From Eonycteris spelaea (lineage: Eukaryota; Chordata; Mammalia; Chiroptera; Pteropodidae), in NCBI GenBank assembly GCA_003508835.1, contig PUFA01000565.1:1-64000 (forward strand): 64,000 bases of DNA, in the 5' to 3' direction. Below the pieces are notes generated by a model. The model made no database searches. It was given only the letters and a program-made list of their open reading frames with translations, and was not told the DNA's origin. The position numbers and the translations under genes were made by a program. Positions 49,801 to 61,215 of this stretch are shown here, piece by piece; position 1 is the first letter of the stretch; each line of letters opens with the position of its first letter.

Positions 49801-49874
49801 CTAAACATTGTACTGTATACCTGAAACTAATATAAAATAATAAAAATAAATAAAAAATAAGAAGTAAAAATGAA
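43832..49874 (+). mobile_element. Plus-strand L1 with 5'UTR, ORF1, internally deleted ORF2 and 3' tail
   Basis: The 5'UTR begins GGGGTTCTGCTTAAGATGGC and is GC-rich to about 45870. ORF1 remnant at about 45890-46750, including KILKVARE-like and FSTETVQARR-like stretches, is broken by many stops. The endonuclease half of ORF2 (LKVNGLNAPI-like start) runs about 46850-47285. Sequence then jumps to the RT ('atgaacatagatgcaaaaatcct' at 47296), so about 1.5 kb of ORF2 is missing. The RT box FADD is at 47786-47797, and the 3' end is A-rich at about 49830-49865. 'aaaaatatttaatctt' at 43816-43831 and a similar 49866-49883 copy look like an imperfect target-site duplication. Not competent. Confidence 0.85.
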
Positions 49875-51045
49875 TTTAATTTTTTACTACTGAGTATGCA
49901 GTTAGCTGAGGTTTTGTTTTCTTTTGTTTTTACTGTATGGCATTTATTAAGTTGAGGTATTTTTCTTCTATTCCTGATTTGTTGAGTATTTTTTATCATG
50001 AAACTGTGTTGAATATTGTCAGATAGTTTTTGTAGATAACTTGAGTGAATCATGTGGTTTTTTTTCTCTTCATTTCATTAGTGTGGCTTATTGTATTGAT
50101 TGATTTCCACATGTTGAACAATCTTTACATTCCCTGAATAAATTCACCTTGTTCATGATGTATAATCTTTTTGCTATACTGTTAAATTTGTTTTGCTAGT
50201 ATTTTGTTGAGGATTTTTCCATCTGTATTCATTGGGGATTTTGGTCTGCAGGATTTGTTGTTGTTGTCGTCGTCGTTGTTGTTGTTGTTTTGTAATATCT
50301 TTGGCTTGATATCATGGTGATACAGGCCTTGTAGAATATGTTTGAAAGTGTTTCTTCTTTTCCAAATTATTAGAAAGCTTGAAATGGTTTTAATTCTTCT
50401 TTTAAGTGCTTAATAGAATTCATTAATGAAGCCATCTTGTCCTGGGTATTTCTTTGTTGGGAAGTTTTTAATTACTAAGTCAGTCTTTTTACTAGTTATA
50501 GTTCTATTCAGATGTACTAGCTCTTCAAAATTCAGTCTGGGTGGGATGTATCTTTTTTGAAGTTTTTTTCCCTATTAATGTAAGTTATTCAGTTTGCTAT
50601 TGTACAATTGTTCATAGTACTCTCATGATGTTTTCATAAAAATAATTTGTGTTAAATGAGTAGTAATGTCCAAACACTCTTTTCTAATTTTAGTTATTTG
50701 ACTATTCTTTTTCCCCCATTAGTCAATATAGCTAAAGTTTAGTCAATTTTAGTGATCTTTTTGAAGAATGAACTTTTTAAAATTTCACTATTTAAAAAAA
50801 AAATCTGCTCTACTCTATTATTTATTTCCTTCTGGCAGCTTTGGGTTTTGTTTGTTTAGTTTATTTTTTTTTCTAGTTTCTTAAGGGTAAAGTTAGGTAT
50901 TTGATTTGATATTTTCACTTTAATGGAAACATTTACAGCAATAACTGTTATGACTTTCACTGAATTTCACATGTTTCGATATGTTTTCATTTTTATTTGT
51001 CTCAATGTATTTTTTAAATTTCCCTTATGATTTATTTGACACGCT
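49875..51045 (-). mobile_element. L1 ORF2, minus strand (part 2 of the interrupted element)
   Basis: Continues the antisense ORF2 of 42416-43831: 'gtatggcatttattaagttgagg', 'gaagccatcttgtcctgggta', 'tctcatgatgttttcataaa'. Contains a short (GTT)n run at about 50257-50290. Broken again at 51045. Confidence 0.75.
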
Positions 51046-51162
51046 GGTTGTTAAAAAAATTATGCACACTTATGTTAATTATAGCATTATTTATAATAGC
51101 CAAGATATGAAAGCAGGTTAGCTGTCCATTGATAGTTGAATGAATAAAGAAGTTGAATATAT

Positions 51163-51196
<34 letters not shown>

Positions 51197-51790
51197 ACAC
51201 ACACACATATATATACACACACATATATATACATATATATCACATATATATCATAGAATATATGTGTAAAATAACATAATTATACACACACATAATGGAA
51301 TATAACTCAGCAATAAGAAAGAATTAAATCTTGCCATTTGCAACAACATTAATGGACCTATAAGGTATTATGCTAAGTGAAATAAGTCAGAGAAAGACAA
51401 ATACCAAATGATTTCACTTACATATGGAATATATAAAAACAAAAATTGAACTAAACAAACTGAACAGCAACAGGCATTAAGGAACAGAGAACAAAGTGAT
51501 AGTATCCAGTGGGGATGGGTATAAAAGATGGAGGGGAATAAGAGGTATGAACTTGTAGCTATAAATAAATAAGCCATGTAGATGTAGTGGACAGCACAGG
51601 GAATATACACAATAACAGTATAATAACTTTGTATGGTGTCAGATGGTCAATAGACTTAAGGTGGTGATTATACCCTAAGGTATATAAATGTCGAATAACC
51701 ATGTTGTAAAACTGAAACTAACATAATATTGCATGCCAATTATAGTTTAATAAAATAATAAGAAATAAAAGAAAATTAAACATTTGAAAA
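51046..51790 (+). mobile_element. Plus-strand L1 3' end with internal AT microsatellite
   Basis: 'atagcattatttataatagccaagatatg', 'atggaatataactcagcaataag', 'ttaatggacctataa', 'tatgctaagtgaaataagtcag' and a 3'UTR to an A-rich tail at about 51765-51785. Inserted into a minus-strand L1. Confidence 0.85.
51158..51260. repeat. (AT)n/(AC)n microsatellite
   Basis: Alternating TA repeats with embedded ACACAC blocks, inside the plus-strand L1 3' end. Confidence 0.95.
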
Positions 51791-52451
51791 AAACAGCTGC
51801 TTGTACGAGTCTTTGCAGACTGATGGAAAAGACCTTTACTAATTAACAGGGCATGTTCTGAGCCTTGTAATAAGCCTGGGGTGAAAGCTAAAATTTTTTG
51901 TCAGGTCTTTTCTGAGCATCCATTTATCTGAGCCTCAGTAATTGCTTTTTTCAATTTCCTTCTCTATATGACTCATATTAAATTTCTTAACTTCTTAAGA
52001 ATTTCACCCGGGCTTCTTAGATGTTATTTGCATTACTCTACCTGTAATATCTTGTCCCAGGCAGCTAAGGTTCTGTATTCTCCCTGAAGATTTCACATGC
52101 TCTGCCCACTGTTTTCTGCAGCTCTTCCTTGCTTCAGATCTAAGCTATGTCATCTTTCCCCATCTGAGTTATGAATCCAGGAAAAACAGGGACTAGTTCC
52201 CTGGGCAGCCCACAGATATGTTTGGACATTGTAAGTATGACCCTCTCTAATTCTCTGTATCCAGGGATGACATCAGTAATTTGGCTACTTTCCTCCAACT
52301 GTGCTGCATTTTCATGGAAGGGGTGTGTCAAAGTGAGTAAAAATGTTATAAAATTTCCTAATTTTGAATGTGGCTTGATTGAGCATATGATTGGTTGATG
52401 TAGACTTTTTTTTACTGCTTTCCAGAGCTCCTTACAGTTATTTAGTCAGGC

Positions 52452-52496
<45 letters not shown>

Positions 52497-52550
52497 TTAA
52501 TGTTTCTATGGGTAATGAGTGCCTGGTAATTCTTAGTCTGCTATTTTGCT
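51791..52550 (-). mobile_element. Probable 5' region of an old minus-strand L1
   Basis: Lies beyond the plus-strand insertion in line with the minus-strand ORF2. It ends at 52535-52555 with 'gtctgctattttgctgatgacattc', whose reverse complement resembles an old L1 5' end (GATGTCATCAGCAAAATGGC-like). The middle is not recognised and includes a (TTA)n run at 52452-52497. Confidence 0.4.
52452..52497. repeat. (TTA)n microsatellite
   Basis: About 15 uninterrupted ATT/TTA units. Confidence 0.97.
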
Positions 52551-52849
52551 GATGACATTCTTTGACATTTTAATTAAGATGATTGAGACTTATACTGTTG
52601 TTGCTTTTGAATAATTGGTTTCTATTTTACTCCCATTCCCAAGTTTTTACTTCATTATGTATAGAGCACCCTAAGATCCACTTTGTTTTTACTGTTGCCT
52701 CATTTAGGCTGTACTCCTGCCTCCCAAACTTAGATTCATAGCTTCTCCATAGAATACTAGTGGCGGGAGTAGCACCAGCAATAAAAAACAAAAACAAAAA
52801 CAAAAAAAAACAAAAAGAAAAAACCCAAACAAAATAAAACAAGTCTTGA
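52551..52849. other. No gene seen; A-rich simple repeat
   Basis: A (CAAAAA)n-like stretch lies at about 52785-52845. The rest is unrecognised. Confidence 0.5.
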
Positions 52850-53105
52850 GTGTCTACTTTGTTTCAGGCATGGAGCTAGGAAACTATATTTGCAATTATT
52901 TCATTAAATGATCTCAATTATCTTCTAAGGCAGGTGCTCTATTGTTTTTTTTTTTTCCATTTTTATGTATGAGGGAACTAAGATCCAGGGAAAGGAAATT
53001 ACTTATAATAGATAATACTGCTAGTGGTAAACAGCTGGATTTTTTAGTCCAAATCTGTCTGATCCCAAATTCCATGCTTTTAACCTCTTCCTTATGCTGC
53101 CCCTT
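52850..53105 (-). mobile_element. MIR fragment
   Basis: Antisense MIR order: 'tactttgtttcaggcatggagctagg', 'atgtatgagggaactaagatccagggaaagg', 'ctggattttttagtccaaatctgtctgat', 'ccatgcttttaacc'. Overlapping frames on both strands are not coding. Confidence 0.7.
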
Positions 53106-53724
53106 CCCAATGCCAATTGCCTTTCTTTTGGGAGAAAGACCACCTCCTGGGATGGCTGACTTTTTCATCTTAAAATTCTGTTCTTGCTCTTTACCAGCCT
53201 GACTACTGCACACTGCCATGGATGTAATTATTCTGTACCCTGTGTCTACTAACACAACCCTGAATTTGTTTGCATACTTTTCTTTTATGTATTTCAGGAG
53301 TTGTGCCATGAACAGCCTTATGGAATAAATCTCAATTCATCTAAGCTAATTATGGGGTCCCATTCTTGTCAATGATTTGTTTAGGTATCAGTATATAATT
53401 AGACATAATAAGTCTACTGGAGAGTTTCTAAGGAAATTTCTTGCATTTAAAATGGAACATTTGGAAAAAAAAAACAGTCTGTTTTCATGCCTCTAGATTC
53501 TCATAGATAAGAATATAGGGCCAGGATCTGCTGATCTGCTATTGTCTTCCTGTGAGGAGAACCGTCCTAATGAAAGTTTGTGAGTAGAATTTTCATACTG
53601 AAAGATAGAAAAGTAAACAAAAGAAAGAAATGGGTCTTTGATGCTATTTTAAGCCACTGAATTAACCAATCCAGAAACTGTACTTCTGGCTGTGTAAAGT
53701 GATATATATATTCTCAATCTTCAA
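53106..53724. other. No gene seen
   Basis: The minus-strand frame 52914-53309 (131 codons) extends from the MIR into this stretch. It has no recognisable domain and is probably chance. Confidence 0.4.
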
Positions 53725-53865
53725 ACCAGCTTTCCCTAACTGAATATTAGAAGCTCCTGGGACATTTAAAATAATATATTGATTCTTAGGTTACATTTTC
53801 ACAAATTTTGATTTAGTCTGAGGGTAAAACTCTGTCCAGTATTCTACTAAACCTCTTCTGTTGAT
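53725..53865 (+). mobile_element. MER5-like DNA transposon remnant
   Basis: 'actgaatattagaagctcctgggacatttaaaa', 'attttgatttagtctgagg' follow the MER5 outline, with high divergence. Confidence 0.45.
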
Positions 53866-53934
53866 TCTAATATGCAGCTAGGATTGAAAGCCTCCAGTTT
53901 AAGCCATTTGTGGATGGAGTTTTCTGCTACTTGA

Positions 53935-54105
53935 AAATAAATACTTTTCCAATCAAATTGATGTACATACAAATTACCTGTGGATAATCTTAAAACACAG
54001 ATTTCAAATCAGGTCTACAAGGCATCAAAATTTTTGCATTTATAATAAGTTTCCAGGAGATGTTGAAACTGATGATGTAAGGACCACACTTTGAGTAGTA
54101 AGGAT
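53935..54105 (+). mobile_element. MER5A-like DNA transposon remnant
   Basis: 'acaaattacctgtggataatcttaaaacacag', 'gcatttataataagtttccaggagatgttgaaactg', 'ggaccacactttgagtagta' match the MER5A layout closely. Confidence 0.7.
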
Positions 54106-54227
54106 ATAACCAATTGGCTAGAGATAGCATAAAGCAGAATTAAATTAGTGTTCTAATAGAAGTTGGACAAGTTGATTTTGGGAACCAAAAGCTGGAGAGA
54201 CTAAATAAAGAAATGGAGTTAGGGATG

Positions 54228-54247
54228 ATATCACTTATAAGTGATAT
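54228..54247. repeat. Perfect 20-bp palindrome
   Basis: ATATCACTTATAAGTGATAT equals its own reverse complement with no spacer. The bases outside it do not continue the symmetry. Confidence 0.95.
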
Positions 54248-54324
54248 TTAACTGCAACTGGTAGGCAAGTTGTACATACAATAAAGTGGAAGAACATTAG
54301 TGTAAGAATTAAGAAAGCAATTTT

Positions 54325-54455
54325 CTAAGACCAGTTCTGTCACCTATTCCTTGTATGATCTTGGGCAAATTCTTTTCCCATTTTGGGCCTCAAATTTGAA
54401 TGACTAGATGATCTCCAAAGTCCCTTACACCTATATATTTTGAGTAATGATTCAA
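54325..54455 (+). mobile_element. MIR-family fragment
   Basis: 'ttctgtcacctattccttgtatgatcttgggcaaattc', 'ttgggcctcaaatttgaatgactagatgatctccaaag' is the MIR/MIR3 core and tail. Confidence 0.7.
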
Positions 54456-54789
54456 TGGATAAATCCACTGAAGAAGTAAAGGTACCAGAAAAGAGAGTGG
54501 AGAACTGAACTTTGAGGAACAGCAGCATATTTAAGCCATACATTTTAAAGGGAGAAACTTACAAGCTATCTATACAAATGATGACACACATGTTTGTGTC
54601 TCTGCCTTCACTATATATTCTAAACTTCTCCATTTGGATGTCCAACAAGCAATTCAAATTAAGATGACCTTGCTTGATATATTGGTTTCTTTTATGCCAC
54701 AAAACAACTCCTCCCTCATTATTTTAAATTTCAGCTTATTATCAATTAGTCTCTCTCTCCATAATACACAAGCTGATGGCAAATAATGC
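54456..54789. other. No gene seen
   Basis: Unrecognised AT-rich sequence. Confidence 0.4.
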
Positions 54790-55200
54790 TGGCACTACCT
54801 CCAAAACATAATTTGAATTTGTCTTCTTGTCTTTATTTTTCACTGCTACAACCCCAATTCAAGTTGCTGCCATCTCTTCCATAGACTACTTCAAGTCTAC
54901 TAACAGGTCTTCCTGCCTTGCTCTTGTCCCCTACAATCTATTCTTCATAAATCATCCAAGGATATTTTTAAGCAGGCATAAAACTATACTACTTCCCTCT
55001 TCAGAATCCCCTCTCAGAGCACTATCTAAACTCATATAGTGTATTTATTCTCTTATTTATTGTTTGTTTATAAAATATCACTTTAATAGTTGCCCATGAG
55101 AGCAGAGACCTAGTATGCACTGTTAAAACTTTGTTCCCTTCTCTTGGCACTATGCCAGGCTCAAGGTATTCAATAAATATTTGTTAAATGAGTGAATCAA
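54790..55200 (+). mobile_element. L2 LINE 3' end
   Basis: Classic L2 3' text: 'ttgctgccatctcttccatagactacttcaa', 'acaggtcttcctgccttgctcttg', 'ccatgagagcagagacctag', and the terminal 'caataaatatttgttaaatgagtga'. The 70-codon plus-strand frame at 54827-55039 lies in it. Confidence 0.8.
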
Positions 55201-55309
55201 GAGACAAAGAGTAATCAAACAAATGAAGCTTTTCTAAGTAGGTACCCACACTGTAGATCAGCCTCATTATTTCTAAATCCAGATAACAGATAGAAAGATT
55301 ATTACCATC

Positions 55310-55495
55310 TCTTGAAAGCCTACTATGTGTCAGATTCTATAATGGCAACTTACACATGCATAATTAACTCTTTTGAAGAATCATTTTAAGTAGCTAGGGT
55401 TACATTTTACAGATGAAGAAACTGGAAAGGCCATGAGAGCTTAAGTTACTTGTGCACAGCAATCCAGTTATATGTGGTGAGCCTGAATTTAAAAA
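55310..55495 (-). mobile_element. MIR fragment
   Basis: 'cctactatgtgtcagattctataatgg', 'acattttacagatgaagaaactgg', 'taagttacttgtgcacagcaatccagtta' is antisense MIR. Confidence 0.75.
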
Positions 55496-55959
55496 CTTTA
55501 TTTGCCTTTCCATTCCACCAACTTTTGTTTTTTTTTTCCATTCCACCAACTTTCCCCCTCTTTTTCCCTTCCACTTGCTACTGTATATACATGGTTCCTG
55601 TTCCCAGTCTCTAGCATAAGAAACAGTACTTGCAAGCACAGATCTCAATGTGACTGCCCCCTTGATGTACATTTGGTATTATTTTGTTGTGCTGGTCTCC
55701 ATGAAATCACCAATAATTATCCTCTAGAAAAAGTACAGAAACTTGGCAATCTGATTGGAGCTGCTTGTTCCTCAACTGTACCAAATGGACACCAATGACT
55801 CTAAGTGATGAAGTCATTACCTAGGATGTCACCTTGGGACATTTTGAGCATGGTGCCAGTAACATGGTAAATTTTCTGTTGACACTCATCATCATCTCAT
55901 GACAACATAAACACCACAGTTATGGATGTCACCATTCATCTATTTATTCAACAAATATT
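55496..55959. other. No gene seen; short duplication
   Basis: 'ccattccaccaacttt' occurs at 55510 and again at 55539, bracketing a T-run. A 98-codon plus frame (55502-55798) has no recognisable domain. Confidence 0.45.
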
Positions 55960-56660
55960 AATTGAGTATCTAATCTTTACCATTATGCTAGAATGTGAGG
56001 ATGCAGTCAGGTAAATTTCTTGCTTGCATTGAGTTTATTGTCTAATAGTGGTTTGCAGACAATAAAAATAAAACAATAAATAATAAAATTTTAGTCAGTG
56101 ATGATTGCTATGAAGAAGTTTAAAAAAGTAAGGGAACAGAGGATAGTGTAGAAAGGCAATTTTAGATAGGATAGGTGGTCTAGGAAGTTCTGTCTGAGAA
56201 GGTATCATCACAGATTAAATCTGAATGATGACGAGAAGCTGATAATGAGTGAATATGGCAGAACAATTTAAACAAAAATATAGGAAGTGTAAAGACCCTG
56301 AGGTAAGAATAAGCTTGATATATTTGATGAACATCAAAAAACATGTAACTGGGTGGAATAAGAAAATAAGTGTTGTAAGGCAAATATGGCATAATGGGAA
56401 GGATATAGAGAATTTGGTTCAAAGTTAGATAGGAAGTCATTGGAAGATTTTAGGCCAGAGAATGACATAATCTAATTTACATTTTAGCAGAGTACAAGTT
56501 TAAATATGGATAATGGATTGTAAGGGGCAAGAATGGAAGCACAAAGATCAATTATGAAACTACTAGTGTAACCTAGGTAAAATGTGATAGTGGCATGGAT
56601 AAGCACGATATAGTGAAGGTAGAAAGAATTCACTGGGTTCAGAATATATGTTGGAAGTAG
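55960..56660 (-). mobile_element. L2-like ancient LINE fragment (copy 2 of 3, longest)
   Basis: 'gatgattgctatgaagaagtt', 'ggtctaggaagttctgtctgagaagg', 'aggaagtgtaaagaccctgagg', 'ggaagtcattggaagattttaggccag', 'gaatgacataatctaatttacattttagc'. The order matches the widespread old antisense repeat also seen at 19568 and 57986. Confidence 0.55.
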
Positions 56661-56663
56661 AAG

Positions 56664-56790
56664 GGGCAGTAGCATAGTGGTTTAGGAGTATGCAGAAACC
56701 TAGAATTTCTGGTTTTAGATCAGTCACTATCCAGTTCTGTGAACTAGACCAAGTATGCTTCTCTCCATCGGTTTCAGATTTCCCATGCCT
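56664..56790 (+). mobile_element. MIR fragment
   Basis: 'gcagtagcatagtggtttaggagtatgc' (MIR head), 'ttctgtgaactagaccaagtatgcttctctccatc' (core). Confidence 0.65.
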
Positions 56791-56873
56791 ACTTTAATTG
56801 ATTCAGTAAAATACTTAATTAAAATAAGCACACATTTTGGATGTTAATTTACAAAACACTTTTAAATTAATTC

Positions 56874-56919
56874 CTCTATCTATCTATCTATCTATCTATT
56901 TATTTATTTATTTATTTTG
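56874..56919. repeat. (ATCT)n(ATTT)n microsatellite
   Basis: ATCT units followed directly by ATTT units. Confidence 0.95.
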
Positions 56920-57130
56920 AGCTTTACAACCCTATGAAATGATCATGGCAGGGGCAATTAGCCCCAATTCACTGGTGAGAAAAACGAGGTAGAATAGGGC
57001 GGGATTCAGAGAGTGAAAGCCTGAAGGAAGCCATACAAGGGCTTGGAGTCAGGATGCCTGAGATTTAATCATGGCATGGTCAAATTACTTTCTCTTTCTG
57101 ATTTCAAATTACTTTCTCTTTCTGTCAAAT
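56920..57130. mobile_element. MIR fragments, mixed orientation
   Basis: 56920-57020 has antisense MIR features ('ccctatgaaatgatcatggc', 'cccaattcactggtgagaaaaacgagg'). 57035-57130 has plus-strand features ('gcttggagtcaggatgcctgag') and a small internal duplication of 'caaattactttctctttctg'. Confidence 0.5.
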
Positions 57131-57377
57131 ATATCTCCCAACATTGTTTAACAGATTTATGTAAACCCAAAGCCATCTTCACTTCCAAGGCCATTGTTAA
57201 AAATGTTAATAAAACATTGAATTCATTTTGACAGATGAGTTTGTCATAGCTCTGGAGGTTAAGGTCTCAAATTTGTCAGTTATTCAATTATGGATTGTTT
57301 TTCTAGAAAATAAAGCCAAGGACTCAAGTTTTACTTGATTTGTATGTATAAGAATAAAGGGAACGATCTTATATTGG

Positions 57378-57515
57378 CCACCCACTCTTTGCCTGACCCT
57401 TTGTACATTTTCACTCATTTAATCATCACAGGAACTCTCTGAGGTAAGTTTCATTATTTCTACTTACTATAAATCATAGTCGGTCAATATCAGAGCCAGG
57501 CTGTCTGATTCCAAA
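57378..57515 (-). mobile_element. MIR fragment
   Basis: 'cactcatttaatcatcacaggaactctctgaggtaagt', 'atcagagccaggctgtctgattcc' is antisense MIR. Confidence 0.7.
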
Positions 57516-57805
57516 TCATATATATATTTTTTTTCATTCTGCAATAGTCTTGCTAGCTAGATGTTGCTTAAGTCTTTCTTGTTTCAGCCATATCAAAAAA
57601 TGACTGACCTACCCAACTGCAGCAAATCCCAGGGAGCCTACAGAGCTTCCAGGTCAGTAATTAAATCTTGTTCTTCTTTACATACCAGTAGCTGACATTT
57701 TGCTTGACACGTGACAAGTGTTTAGTAAAAGTTTACTGAATTAATCTATCCATCTAAGCATTTTTATACTTATTCACCCATATAGTCACCAAAAAAAAAA
57801 AATTG
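57516..57805. other. No gene seen
   Basis: Unrecognised AT-rich sequence. Confidence 0.4.
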
Positions 57806-57985
57806 GAGTGTGGTGATTAAGAGTATGGATTACCAAATCAAATTATTTAATTTGTATATTGTACCTTACTTTTCCTATTGGGGTGACTTGATTTTGTTAT
57901 CTATTAAATGTGGATAATAATATTACCTTAAAGTTCTTAAGTGCCAGGTGAGTAATAAGTGCTCAATGACTGCTAATTCTTATTA
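57806..57985 (+). mobile_element. MIR fragment
   Basis: 'gtgtggtgattaagagtatgg', 'ctattaaatgtggataataatattacc', 'agtaataagtgctcaatgactgc' cover the MIR from head to tail. Confidence 0.75.
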
Positions 57986-58260
57986 TTGATATGTGCCAGC
58001 CATTGTGCTAGTCACTAGATATACATTGATAAATAAAATAGATAAGGCCCCTGAATTCTTGGAATTTACAATTTATTGAGAAGGAAACATTAAATAAGAA
58101 GCAAATAAATATGTAATTATAAGTTTTGAAATAGATAAACAGAACACAGTCATATAGAGTAATGGCGGGGTATGAAGCTTAAGAAAGCAGGTATGGAAGT
58201 CCTCTTTGAGGAAATAACACCTAAGTCTGAAGGAGGAGAAGTACTAAGACATGCAATGAG
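57986..58260 (-). mobile_element. L2-like ancient LINE fragment (copy 3 of 3)
   Basis: 'gtgccagccattgtgctagtcactagatatac', 'gataaggcccctgaattcttggaatttac', 'cctctttgaggaaataacacctaagtctgaagg' follow the same order as the other two copies. Confidence 0.55.
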
Positions 58261-59194
58261 TTGGTGGTATGAAAGAGGTTAAGGCAAATGTAGAATTATC
58301 GTATTTCCTGTTTTTCCCCCCAGTACAGTCTCTGTTTATAACTGGTGACCCAGCATACTTATTATAGCACCTTAGTTTGGATGACAAGTTATAGTCACCT
58401 TAGGCATGAGAAAAAGCACATGTTTAAACACTGAAAAGGAAAGAATTTTGTATGTTGCAAGGCTGTGAAGAAACTAGTGGTGCTAAGAGAGTTTGAAGAG
58501 GCTGACAGAAATCAGAATTTATGTAAGGGAAGAAAGAAAGGACTAAGAAAGGAGACCAGCAAGCCTTAGCAAAGGGTCAGAAATATGGGAACCAGAAGCA
58601 AGTGAACAATAATAGTGGGGTAAAAGCAAAAGGAAGCTGCCATTTTCAAGATTAAATCTATAGATAGCTGAACACAGCAGTAATTCAAGTGTTATTGCAA
58701 TGCATTTGTTTTCCAGATTCACCAGACCTCAGCTGTATTCATTGAGCTAGTTTATCTGTTTTTTTTTTTTTCTGTCATGTACTGAAACAAGCAAGCGAGA
58801 TAGAGACAGACTCCAAGTGAAAAATTACTCAGCCAATTAGCTGAAAAAGGGCTCTGGCCCCAGCATTTATTAGCAAGTATTGAGTGGGTAAAGATATCCC
58901 TGGAGACCTCCTGGGCTATTGTGTGAAAAAAAAAAAAACAGTGATTCAGATTATGATTTTATTCATATATTGGTGTGTCCACATGTCCTTGCATTGATCT
59001 ATTTAGAAGAGAGTAGATTTGAGAAGCACAAACTCCTTTGGGGGTAGCATATTAAACTCTTTAGGAACTCCTCAAGAGTCTTTAAGCCAATAACCAAGTA
59101 CCTGCACCCTGTCTTCAGATAAATGAAGTGAAAATCCTTAGGAAGGTTGACATTGGAAAAACTTACCACTTGGAGAGTTGCTAAAGTCAGATGG
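58261..59194. other. No gene seen
   Basis: Unrecognised. A 72-codon minus-strand frame at 58999-59217 has no family resemblance. Confidence 0.4.
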
Positions 59195-59420
59195 AATAAT
59201 GTGACAAGTTCTAGCACTGACTTTCTATTAGGCTACATGACTTTGGAAAAAGTCCATTTACCTCTCTGATTTTCATTTTCCTTATATGTGAAATGGAGAG
59301 AAGTCACGTTCATCACCTTGGTAAAGTGAAAATGATAATAACCTATGTAAGACATCTAGCATGGTTTCTTTTACATAGAAAACACTTAATTGATTGTGGT
59401 CATTATTGCTGATAATAATG
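59195..59420 (+). mobile_element. MIR fragment
   Basis: 'tctagcactgactttctattaggctacatgactttgg', 'ccttatatgtgaaatgg', 'tagcatggtttcttttacatagaaaacac' in MIR order. Confidence 0.65.
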
Positions 59421-59600
59421 GTGACTATCATGACTACCAAAAGCTAGATGGGATAGTTCCAGTATTTCCATCAATCTGTAGCTTACTTGTATATTTTAAC
59501 CAAGATGTTACATAGCCTTTGCTATGTTTGCTGAGATGCTCTTCCCTCACTTTTTCTGATGGAGATTTCTTTCTCTTTTTTTGGTAGTGAAATGCATTTT

Positions 59601-59820
59601 TTTAATTTTTATTTTTCAATTACATTTGACATTTGATACTATTTTATATTAGTTTCAGGTATACAATATAGTGATTAGACATTCATAAATTTATAAAGTG
59701 ATCCACCCAATTAGTCTAGTACCCATCTGGCACTATATATAGTTATTACAATATTGTTGACTATAATCCCTATGCTGTACTCTACATTCCTGTTACTATT
59801 TTGTAACCACCAAGAACTCT
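59601..59820 (-). mobile_element. L1 3' end, minus strand
   Basis: T-rich start, 'attagtttcaggtatacaatatagtgattagac', 'tccctatgctgtactctacattcc', stopping after 'ttttgtaaccaccaa'. This is the antisense L1 3'UTR also seen at 39011. Confidence 0.85.
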
Positions 59821-61014
59821 TTCCTTTCATTTTGAATGTCAACCCTTACCCTGCCTTTCTAAAGTTTTCTTTTCCCTTCAGAGCCTAACTAAAAACTCCT
59901 TTTCTCCAGGAAGTCATTGTCACCACCTCAGATAACACAAAGTACATTCTCTCTAGAGCGTCCACAGATTACAAGGTTTGTTATCAGTGTTCATTTTGGT
60001 ACCTAATCTCATGCTGCCCGATATAATTTTATTATTTCATATGTACATTCTTTCATCCTCCCAGTTCACTGTAAACCTTTCACAGATCTTTTGTACTTAA
60101 GTTAAAAAACAAGGATGCATCACTTCTGCCCCATTAACTTTCACCACAAAACAAGACAATCCTGAATTTCTGGTTAGACAGAGTAAGTAGATATTATCTA
60201 GCCTGCCTCTGGTATCATTAAAAAGAGAACATGGATGACTGACATATTTCCACACTGACTCTATCAGTCCCTTCCATTTCTTTCATGCTCCTCACCATCT
60301 CTCTCTCTCTGCCACAAGTGCTGTGCTGTATTACATCTAATTTAAAGAATAAAATTGACTACATAAAGCAGAGATATTAGACTAAGATGAGAGTGATATG
60401 AGGCAAAATAAGTAATGACAGTGTACAGGAAAATAGCTCTGGCTAAAAATGAAGAAAAAATGGAGGAGAAAATATAAGTCAGCATCATTCCACCATTTTA
60501 CCCTAAACCTATTTCCTGAGATCCTCCAGCCTTCTGGATACACCTTTGCTAACAGACTCAGTTGGCAGGAGAACCAAAGGGAGAAGACAATGGAAGATAT
60601 TAACTAGAGAGGTAACAGTACAAGAGAGACAGCTACCTAACAATAAATGTTTTCCAGGTCAGTCTGACTAACATTGTCATGAAAACATTTGCATGGCAAG
60701 TCATGTGGTTGAGAACAATGGATGGACTGAACAAAGTGTCAGAATCTAAAATTGTTTTCAAAGAAATACCATTTTATTGGTCTAAGGTGAGAAGCGTAGT
60801 CTAAGGTCATTTATAATGAGAGAAGTAATGTGTGAAATGAGCTAAGTTAGAATAGTTACAATTTACAACATGCTTTCAGAATACAATAATGTATACAAGA
60901 GATACACATATCTTGTAATAGAAAACATAATTGCTGAAGACAGTAATCGAAGAGATGTGTAAGGCATACAGTTCTTTCATAGGCCTCTCAAGATGTGGCT
61001 GATCCTATGCATTG
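59821..61014. other. No gene seen
   Basis: Unrecognised intergenic sequence without exon-like features. Confidence 0.4.
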
Positions 61015-61215
61015 AGAGCAGTGTGGTACAGTGGTAATATGACAAGCTTGAGAGCCAGATGGATCTGGATTAAAATTCTTTCTCCATCACTGTGGAACTT
61101 TGAACAGTTCCTTCTCTACTCAAGTTACTACTTCCTTACTTGCAGTTGCAGGATTACCATGAGGTGTAAATTAGATGCACAATGTCAGGTACGTGATAAA
61201 TATTCTTCATTGCTA
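61015..61215 (+). mobile_element. MIR fragment
   Basis: 'gcagtgtggtacagtggtaatatgac', 'gagagccagatggatctgg', 'catcactgtggaactttgaacag', 'accatgaggtgtaaattag' follow MIR from head to tail. Confidence 0.8.

Noticed and set aside
54827..55039. 70-codon plus frame
   Set aside because: Lies within an L2 LINE 3' end.
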